From: JAHDVS01 sp964370985
Lineage (GTDB): Bacteria; Actinomycetota; Thermoleophilia; Gaiellales; Gaiellaceae
DNA: 64,000 bases
Direction: 5' to 3'
Assembly: GCA_964370985.1 (NCBI GenBank)
Contig: CAYJLE010000003.1
Span: 83,329 to 147,328, forward strand
The notes beneath the pieces are model-generated. The model made no database searches. It was not told the origin of the DNA and saw only the letters and a list, made by a program, of their open reading frames with translations. A program made the position numbers and the translations under genes. Below are positions 58,111 through 64,000 of the stretch, one piece after another. How positions within the stretch are numbered: position 1 is the stretch's first letter; every line of letters starts with the position of its first letter.

Positions 58111-59217
58111 ATGCGGGTTGTCGTCCTTGGGGGCGCAGGCGAGACCGGGGCCGCCCTGTCGGCTGACCTGGCAGCGCTGGGCGAGATCGACGAGCTGGTC
58201 GTCGCGGACGTCGACCGTGAGCGAGCCGAGGCGCTCGTCGCGAGCCTCCCGGGCGGAAGCGCCGTTGCCGCCCGCATCGACGTGCATGACGCCGAGCGGG
58301 CCCTGGAGCTCCTCGACGGAGCGGATCTGCTCATGAACTGCCTCAGCTTCACCCTGTTCGGGCCGGCGCTCGAGCTTGCGACCCGGGCCGGGGTCGACTA
58401 CGCGGACCTGATCTCCGAGCCGAGCCCGGAGCAGCGGCGGGCAGTCGAGGCGGCCGGGATCACGGCCGTGTCGGGGCTGGGCGCGACGCCCGGTCTCTCG
58501 AACGTGCTCGTCCGGGACGCTGCCGGCCGGCTCGACGAGGTCCGGGAGGCCCACGTCTCGTGGGTCAGCTTCCGGACGATCGCTCCGAGCCCGGGGCTGC
58601 TCGACACGATCCTGTGGGAGCTCGCGGACGACTGCCCGACGCGGTTCTCGTTCCAGGACGGTCGCTACGAGCATGCGGGCTTCATGGAGGGCTCCCGGCT
58701 CGTCGACTTCGCCCCGCCCGTGGGGCGGCAGCGCGTCTACTATGTGCCCCACCCGGAGGTGATGACTCTGCCCCGGCATTTCCCGACCCTGCGCGTCTGC
58801 GCCGTGCGGGGCAGCTACCGCCCGGAGTTGATGGAGCACGCCCGGGTCCTCAACACGTACGGGCTCCTCGACGAGGGAGCCCGCGAGGAGACGAAGGCAC
58901 GGGTCTGGGAGCGCTTCGGCGCCGTCCGCGATGAAGCGCCATGGCTCCTGTTCGTGCACGTCGACGTGATCGGGCTGCGCGGCGGGTCGCCCGTCCGGGT
59001 CGCCTACGACGTGAGCCACCCGACCTCCTGGGGGCAGGAGGGCACGGGCCGGATGACGGGGACGTGCGCGGCGGTCGGGGCGCAGCTCCTGGCCAGGCAC
59101 GGGCGTACGGCGCCCGGGTTCGTCGCCCCCGAGGCCTACTTCGACCCCCGCGAGTTCCTGGCCGAGCTCGAGCGTCGCGGCACGGTCACCGTGACGCGGC
59201 GCGAAGCCCCCATCTGA
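58111..59217 (+). CDS. Saccharopine dehydrogenase-family NAD(P)-dependent oxidoreductase
   Basis: A 368-residue protein with a Rossmann start (VVVLGGAGETGAALSADLAA), acidic loop (VVADVDRERAEAL) and the family's CLSFTLFGPALELATRAGV block; GATPGLSNVLVRDAAG is also typical. The family carries out reductive or oxidative C-N chemistry on amino acids (saccharopine, carboxynorspermidine, lysine-epsilon-type). It opens the PucR-divergent operon with an aldehyde dehydrogenase and OrD-like gene, so it likely acts on an amino acid or imine. Reaction unknown. Confidence 0.8.
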   Translation: MRVVVLGGAGETGAALSADLAALGEIDELVVADVDRERAEALVASLPGGSAVAARIDVHDAERALELLDGADLLMNCLSFTLFGPALELATRAGVDYADLISEPSPEQRRAVEAAGITAVSGLGATPGLSNVLVRDAAGRLDEVREAHVSWVSFRTIAPSPGLLDTILWELADDCPTRFSFQDGRYEHAGFMEGSRLVDFAPPVGRQRVYYVPHPEVMTLPRHFPTLRVCAVRGSYRPELMEHARVLNTYGLLDEGAREETKARVWERFGAVRDEAPWLLFVHVDVIGLRGGSPVRVAYDVSHPTSWGQEGTGRMTGTCAAVGAQLLARHGRTAPGFVAPEAYFDPREFLAELERRGTVTVTRREAPI

Positions 59218-59246
59218 GACAGCTGGCAGCGAACGGAGGAGACGGA

Positions 59247-60719
59247 ATGGAGCGCCTGTACATCGGCGGCGAGTACGTGGAGAGCACGTCGGACCGCGTC
59301 ATCGAGGTCGAGAACCCCGCAACCGAGGAGACGATCGCCGAGGTCCCCGACGCCTGCGCGGAGGACGTCGACCGCGTGGTTGCGGCCGCGCGCGAGGCGC
59401 AGCGGGAGTGGCGGCGGGCCGCGGCGCTCGAGCGGACGGAGCTCTTGCACGAGTGCGCGGCCAGCCTGGCCCGGCACGCAGACGAGCTCGCGCTGATCCT
59501 GACCCGCGAGGGCGGCAAGACGCTCAAGGAGAACCGCGACGAGATCGACTGGTCGGTCACGTGCTTCCGGCACCTCGCCGAGACCGCACGGGCCTCGCTC
59601 GGAAGGGTGGTCGGCCCCTCGAAGGCCGGCCAGATGAACATCGTCATGCACGAGCCGCTCGGGGTTGTGGCCGCGATCTTCCCCTACAACTACCCGATCG
59701 TCCTGCTCGCCTGGCAGGTCGCCGCGGCGCTCGCGACCGGGAACACCGTCGTCGTCAAGCCGAGCGAGCTGACACCGCTCGCGACGCTCAAGCTGGGCGA
59801 GGTCTTCTCCTGCCTGCCGCCCGGCGTGTTCAACGTGATCACCGCGACCGGGGAGGGCTCCGCCCGGCTCGTCGAGCACCCGGGCACCGACATGATCGCC
59901 TTCACCGGCTCGGTCGCGACCGGCTCGCGGATCATGGCCGCGGCGGCGCCGCGGATCAAGAAGCTCCTGCTCGAGCTCGGGGGCTGCGACCCGTTCATCG
60001 TCCTCGGCGACGCCCGGATGGACGTGGCCGTGCGCGGCGCCGTGTTCGCGGCGTTCCTGAACGCCGGCCAGGTGTGCACCTCCGCCGAGCGGTTCTACGT
60101 GGAAAGCTCGATCTACGACGACTTCATGGCGCAGGCGACGGAGCTGACCCGGACGCTGCGGGTGGGCGATCCGATGGGCGATGTCGACGTCGGCGCGCTG
60201 GTGTCCCGCGGCACCCGCGACACGGTCGAGCGCACGATCGACGAGCTCCTCTCGAAGGGGGCGAAGGTCGCGCAGGGCGGGCGGGCTCCCGCAGAGCTCA
60301 CGCGCGGCTACTACTTCGAGCCCACGCTGCTCGAGATCACCGACCCGAGGAGTCAGGAGCTCGGCCGGGAGTGCTTCGGCCCGCTGGCGACGTTCACGCC
60401 CGTGCGTGACCTCGACGAGGCGATCGAGCTCGCGAACGGCACCGACTTCGGGCTGGGCGCGAACATCTACACGTCGAGCCTCGAGACGGCGATGCGCGCC
60501 GCGACGGAGCTCCAGGCCGGCACGGTCTGGATCAACGATCCGCTCAAGGACAACGACGCGGCGCCGTTCGGTGGCATGAAGTTCTCGGGGCTGGGACGCG
60601 AGCTCGGCTCGGAGGGGATGAGCGCCTTCACTCAGGCCAAGCACGTGCACATCGACTTCGCGCAGGTGCCCTCGCCCGAGTGGTGGTTCCCCTACCAGAG
60701 GCCGGACATTTCGGGCTGA
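59247..60719 (+). CDS. Aldehyde dehydrogenase (betaine-aldehyde/succinate-semialdehyde type)
   Basis: A 490-residue NAD(P)-dependent aldehyde dehydrogenase: FPYNYPIVLLAWQVAAALAT, GSVATGSRIMAAAAP, catalytic Glu in ELGGCDPFIV and Cys in NAGQVCTSAERFYVESS. The start ATG has GGAGGAGAC upstream. It would oxidise an amine-derived aldehyde to the acid. It lies between the saccharopine-dehydrogenase-like and OrD-like genes with gaps under 30 bases, hence one operon. Confidence 0.9.
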   Translation: MERLYIGGEYVESTSDRVIEVENPATEETIAEVPDACAEDVDRVVAAAREAQREWRRAAALERTELLHECAASLARHADELALILTREGGKTLKENRDEIDWSVTCFRHLAETARASLGRVVGPSKAGQMNIVMHEPLGVVAAIFPYNYPIVLLAWQVAAALATGNTVVVKPSELTPLATLKLGEVFSCLPPGVFNVITATGEGSARLVEHPGTDMIAFTGSVATGSRIMAAAAPRIKKLLLELGGCDPFIVLGDARMDVAVRGAVFAAFLNAGQVCTSAERFYVESSIYDDFMAQATELTRTLRVGDPMGDVDVGALVSRGTRDTVERTIDELLSKGAKVAQGGRAPAELTRGYYFEPTLLEITDPRSQELGRECFGPLATFTPVRDLDEAIELANGTDFGLGANIYTSSLETAMRAATELQAGTVWINDPLKDNDAAPFGGMKFSGLGRELGSEGMSAFTQAKHVHIDFAQVPSPEWWFPYQRPDISG

Positions 60720-60733
60720 GCGGAGGCGGCCCG

Positions 60734-61759
60734 ATGCGCAACGTGCGGGCGATCGTCTACGGGGTCGGCGCCATGGGCTCGATCATGGCGCGCCTGCTGA
60801 TCGACAAGGGCGTCGAGATCGTCGGGGCGGTCGCGCGCAGCCCCGAGAAGGTGGGCCGGGACCTCGGCGAGGTCGCCGGCCTCGGGATCCGGACGGGCGT
60901 CACCGTCGAGGCCGACGCCCGCAGGGCTCTGGCGGAGGGAGCGGACATCGCGCTCGTGTCGGTGGCGAGCTACCTCAGCGTGATGTTCGACCACTTTCGC
61001 CTCTGCCTCGAGCACGGCACGAACGTCGTCACGATCGAGGAGGAGACCGTCTATCCCTGGAGCACCGCGCCCGAGCTGGCCGCCGAGCTCGACCGGATCG
61101 GCAAGGCGCACGGGGCGACGCTGGCGGCATCCGGGGCGCAGGACGTGTACTGGCTGCACCTCGTCGGTGTGCTCATGGGCGCGGCCCACCGGATCGACAG
61201 CGTCTCGGGCCGCTGCACGTGGAACGCCGACGACTACGGGCCCGAGGTCGCGCGTCACGTCCACGTGGGCGAGACGGAGGAGGAGTTCCGCCGTTACCTG
61301 GCCGAGGAGGGCTGGCCCGACTTCGTGGTCAGGGCGACGCTCGAGGCGCTGATCGCCGAGGTCGAGCTGACGCCCGCGGCGGTCACGCCGAGCGTCGTTC
61401 CGGTGCTCGCGCACGTCGACCGGACCTCGCGTGCCCTCGGGCGGGTGATCCCGGCGGGCCGGATCGTCGGCGTCGTCGACCGCGTCGCGATCGAGACGGA
61501 GGAGGGGCCCGTCTTCAGCTTCGAGATGGGCGGGCGGATCTACGAGCCCGGGGAGGCCGACATGAACGAGTGGGTCGTTCGGGGCGACCCGGAGGAGCTC
61601 CACCTCAGGAACGATCGGGTGCCCACCCGGCTGATCACCTGCACGACCCTCGTCAACCGCATCCCCGACGTGATCAATGCGGAGCCCGGCCTCGTCACCC
61701 TCGACCGGCTGGGCAAGCCGCGCTACAAGCACCACCCCCTCGGCCATTACCTGCGCTGA
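60734..61759 (+). CDS. 2,4-diaminopentanoate dehydrogenase-like (OrD) protein
   Basis: A 341-residue DapB-fold dehydrogenase: AIVYGVGAMGSIMARLLIDK binds NAD(P), and GIVGAVARSP-type and VTIEEETVYPWSTAPELAAE segments follow; SGAQDVYWLHLVGVLMGAAH is a family signature. Relatives act in the anaerobic ornithine pathway on 2,4-diaminopentanoate. No ornithine aminomutase genes are in the window, so the substrate may be another diamino or amino-keto acid. It precedes TMADH paralogue 2 by 22 bases. Confidence 0.75.
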   Translation: MRNVRAIVYGVGAMGSIMARLLIDKGVEIVGAVARSPEKVGRDLGEVAGLGIRTGVTVEADARRALAEGADIALVSVASYLSVMFDHFRLCLEHGTNVVTIEEETVYPWSTAPELAAELDRIGKAHGATLAASGAQDVYWLHLVGVLMGAAHRIDSVSGRCTWNADDYGPEVARHVHVGETEEEFRRYLAEEGWPDFVVRATLEALIAEVELTPAAVTPSVVPVLAHVDRTSRALGRVIPAGRIVGVVDRVAIETEEGPVFSFEMGGRIYEPGEADMNEWVVRGDPEELHLRNDRVPTRLITCTTLVNRIPDVINAEPGLVTLDRLGKPRYKHHPLGHYLR

Positions 61760-61781
61760 GGCGGGCCAGGAAGGAGCAGTC

Positions 61782-63929
61782 ATGGCGCGCGACCCGAAGT
61801 ACGACCCGCTGTTCGAGCCGATCCGGATCGGGCCGAAGACGATCAAGAACCGCTTCTACTGCACGCCGCAGTGCTCCGGTGCGGGTTCCGAGAAGCCCGG
61901 CTTCCAGGCCGGGCACCGGGGCATGAAGGCCGAGGGCGGCTGGGGAGCGATCTCGACCGAGTACTGCTCGATCCACCCCGAGTCGGACGATAGCCACCGA
62001 GTCTCCGCGCGCCTCTGGGACGACTGGGACGTGCGCAACCTCGCGCGGATGTGCGATGTCGTGCATTCCTTCGGCGTGCTCGCGGCGGTCGAGCTCTGGT
62101 ACGGGGGACCGCACGCTCCCTGCATGGAGTCGCGCTGCGTTCCCCGCGGTGTCTCCCAGATCGCGAGCGAGGCCGACCCGTTGACCGTGCCGATGGAGAT
62201 GTCGAAGAGCGAGATCCGCGAGCTCCAGGGCTTCTGGGTCGCGGCGGCGCGCCGGGCCCGCTCGGCCGGGTTCGACATCGTCTACGTGTACGGGGCGCAC
62301 AGCTTCCTGCCGATGCAGTTTCTCTCGCCGTTCCACAACAAGCGGACGGACGAGTACGGCGGCTCGTTCGAGAACCGCGCCCGCTTCTGGCGCGAGACCC
62401 TGGAGCTCGTCCGCGACGCCGTGGGCGACGATTGCGCGGTCGCCTCGCGGCTCGCGGTGGCCGGGCTCGGGCCCTACGGGGTCGAGCTCGACGAGGGGCT
62501 GGCCTTCGTGCGGGCCGCGGATCACCTCGTCGACCTGTGGGACGTCAACGTCGGCGGCTACGTCAACTGGGGCGACGATATCGGCACCTCGAAGTTCTAC
62601 GCCCAGGGCTACCAGCTCGAGTGGACGGGCAGGGTGAAGGAGGTCACCTCGAAGCCGGTGGTGGGGGTCGGTCGCTACACGAGCCCGGACGCGATGGTCG
62701 AGGTGCTGCGCAGCGGGAAGCTCGATCTGATCGGCGCGGCGCGTCCCACGATCGCAGACCCGTTCCTGCCGCGGAAGATCGAGGAGGGGCGCCTCGACGA
62801 GATCCGCGAGTGCATCGGCTGCAACGTGTGCGTGTCGCGCTGGGAGATCGGCGGCCCCCCGCTGATCTGCACCCAGAACGCGACCGCCGGCGAGGAGTAC
62901 CGGCGCGGCTGGCACCCGGAGCGGTTCACCCGGGCGTCGAACGCCGACCGGGACGTGCTCGTCGTCGGTGGCGGCGCGGCCGGGCTCGAGTGCGCCCGGG
63001 TGCTCGGCATGCGGGGTATGCGCCGCGTCCACCTCGTTGACGCCGCCCCCGACGTCGGCGGCTACGTCGGCTGGGTCTCGCGCCTCCCCGGGCTCGCCGA
63101 GTGGCGCCGGGTGGTCGACTACCGCAGGGTCCAGATCGGCAAGCTGCGCAACGTCGAGGTGCACACGGGGCTCTCCCTGGATGCCCCAGCGGTGCTCGAC
63201 TACGGGGCCGAGCTCGTCGTCTGCGCGACCGGGGCCCGCTGGGCGGGCAACGGCCTGAACGGCTTCACGCACGAGCCGGTACCCGGCGCCGACGCGGCGC
63301 TCCCTCACGTGCTCACCCCCGAGCAGCTCGTGCTCGAGGGGAAGGAGCCGCCCGGGGAGCGGGTGGTCGTCTACGACTGCGAGGGGTACTTCATGGGTGT
63401 CAACCTCGCCGAGCGGCTCGCGCGGGAGGGCAGGCACGTCACGTACCTGACTCCGAACGCCCACCCGGGCGCCTACATGCACTACACGGGCGAGGCGATT
63501 CCCCTCCACGCGCTGCTTCACGAGTTGCACGTGGAGCTCGTCACGCAGCGGCTCCTGGAGCGGGTCGATGCCGGTAAGGTCGTGACCGCGAACGCCTGGG
63601 TCGAAGGGGACACCGCGCCGCTCGCGGCCGACGCGGTCGTGCTCGTCACCCAGCGGCTCTCGAACGACTCCCTCTACCGTGAGCTCCACGGCGACGCGGA
63701 CGCGCTCGAGCGGGCGGGGATCGAGGGCGTCTACCGGGCGGGCGACTGCGTTGCGCCGCGGCTGATCGCCGACTGCGTGTTCGACGGCCACCGCCTCGCC
63801 CGCGAGATCGACTCCCCCGACCCGCAGATGCCGCTGCCGTTCATTCGCGAGCGTCGCCTGGCCGGGGATTCGTCGGACGCCGAGTACGAGGCGCAACTCG
63901 CACGCGGGCGCGAGACGGTCGCCTACTGA
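61782..63929 (+). CDS. Trimethylamine dehydrogenase-type Fe-S flavoprotein (paralogue 2)
   Basis: A 715-residue protein of the TMADH layout: ARDPKYDPLFEPI start, Cys30 in NRFYCTPQCSGAGS (the cysteinyl-FMN position), CIGCNVCVSRWEIGGPPLIC for [4Fe-4S] binding, Trp in YVNWGDDIGTSKFY, and a C-terminal FAD/ADP half (VLVVGGGAAGLECARVLGMR). It has an extra Cys at 26, and differs from paralogue 1 around the substrate region (LAVAGLGPYGVELDEGLAF). It follows OrD-like and aldehyde dehydrogenase genes, so its substrate may be another N-methyl amine or a 2-enoate-like compound. No ETF genes lie nearby. Confidence 0.87.
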   Translation: MARDPKYDPLFEPIRIGPKTIKNRFYCTPQCSGAGSEKPGFQAGHRGMKAEGGWGAISTEYCSIHPESDDSHRVSARLWDDWDVRNLARMCDVVHSFGVLAAVELWYGGPHAPCMESRCVPRGVSQIASEADPLTVPMEMSKSEIRELQGFWVAAARRARSAGFDIVYVYGAHSFLPMQFLSPFHNKRTDEYGGSFENRARFWRETLELVRDAVGDDCAVASRLAVAGLGPYGVELDEGLAFVRAADHLVDLWDVNVGGYVNWGDDIGTSKFYAQGYQLEWTGRVKEVTSKPVVGVGRYTSPDAMVEVLRSGKLDLIGAARPTIADPFLPRKIEEGRLDEIRECIGCNVCVSRWEIGGPPLICTQNATAGEEYRRGWHPERFTRASNADRDVLVVGGGAAGLECARVLGMRGMRRVHLVDAAPDVGGYVGWVSRLPGLAEWRRVVDYRRVQIGKLRNVEVHTGLSLDAPAVLDYGAELVVCATGARWAGNGLNGFTHEPVPGADAALPHVLTPEQLVLEGKEPPGERVVVYDCEGYFMGVNLAERLAREGRHVTYLTPNAHPGAYMHYTGEAIPLHALLHELHVELVTQRLLERVDAGKVVTANAWVEGDTAPLAADAVVLVTQRLSNDSLYRELHGDADALERAGIEGVYRAGDCVAPRLIADCVFDGHRLAREIDSPDPQMPLPFIRERRLAGDSSDAEYEAQLARGRETVAY

Positions 63930-63937
63930 GAGGGGGT

Positions 63938-64000
63938 AGGGGGGGGGGGGGGGGGGGGGGGGGCCCCCCCCCCCCCGGGGGGGGGGGGGCGCCGGGCGGG
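63938..64000. other. G/C homopolymer block, probable assembly artefact
   Basis: Right after the last stop the sequence becomes long G runs with a C run in the middle and G again, with no coding or structural content. Such a block is unlike any other intergenic stretch here. Confidence 0.85.

Noticed and set aside
61695..63896. 733-codon open frame on the minus strand
   Set aside because: Shadow of the TMADH paralogue 2 gene; composition is the mirror of its codon use and no motif is present.
1..64000. tRNA, rRNA, CRISPR array, integrase or transposase genes
   Set aside because: Looked for cloverleaf-like ends, regular repeats and recombinase motifs on both strands and saw none I could support.

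Overview
The window looks like part of a chromosome from a high-GC actinobacterium, most likely the Thermoleophilia (Gaiellales/Solirubrobacterales type). This lineage call is an inference from the very high GC content, a NucS mismatch endonuclease, many GTG starts and short or leaderless 5' ends, and the family mix. The last ~65 bases are G and C homopolymer runs that look like an assembly artefact.

Layout. 0-2 kb: nucS (cut by the window edge), a small cupin gene and a vapBC toxin-antitoxin pair. 2.1-5.8 kb: an island of unknown genes plus an adenine-N6 methyltransferase, bounded by a 52-bp inverted repeat (51/52 identical). 5.8-19.9 kb: redox and sugar housekeeping, with class III alcohol dehydrogenase plus MBL hydrolase, a divergent PPOX/MocR pair, a GlcD-like oxidase with a fold-I decarboxylase, and a glycosyltransferase/sugar-kinase/SIS-isomerase run. 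It also includes a minus-strand group whose first gene is a previously uncalled 95-residue selenoprotein candidate. 19.9-29.8 kb: an amine-uptake and breakdown block with a FAD amine oxidase, a PotADBC-type ABC transporter, two class III aminotransferases and an M20 hydrolase. 29.9-36.9 kb: a MacB/FtsX-type exporter, small anchored proteins, a GcvT-family protein and an agmatinase-family hydrolase. 36.9-40.1 kb: a large restriction-modification enzyme interrupted by one in-frame TAA.

40.2-46.7 kb: a methylamine oxidation block with a trimethylamine-dehydrogenase-type flavoprotein, EtfA, EtfB and a membrane Fe-S protein of the DgcB type. 46.8-54.3 kb: a GMC oxidoreductase divergent from an IclR regulator, which begins an overlapping operon: GrdE-like, GrdB-like (UGA), GrdC, thioredoxin, GrdA (UGA). 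This is a glycine/sarcosine/betaine-reductase-like selenoprotein system. 54.3-63.9 kb: an amino-acid permease, a PucR-type regulator and an operon of saccharopine-dehydrogenase-like, aldehyde dehydrogenase, 2,4-diaminopentanoate-dehydrogenase-like and a second TMADH-type enzyme.

How the parts may work together (inference). Quaternary or secondary amines are imported. A Grd-type reductase would release an amine such as trimethylamine plus an acetyl-level product. TMADH paralogues would demethylate methylamines and pass electrons to ETF and the membrane Fe-S protein, and formaldehyde would be removed by the class III dehydrogenase. TTGCA-type boxes shared by the IclR/GMC intergenic region and the TMADH promoter suggest co-regulation. 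Three genes need UGA read as selenocysteine, so the organism should encode SelA, SelB, SelD and tRNA-Sec outside this window.
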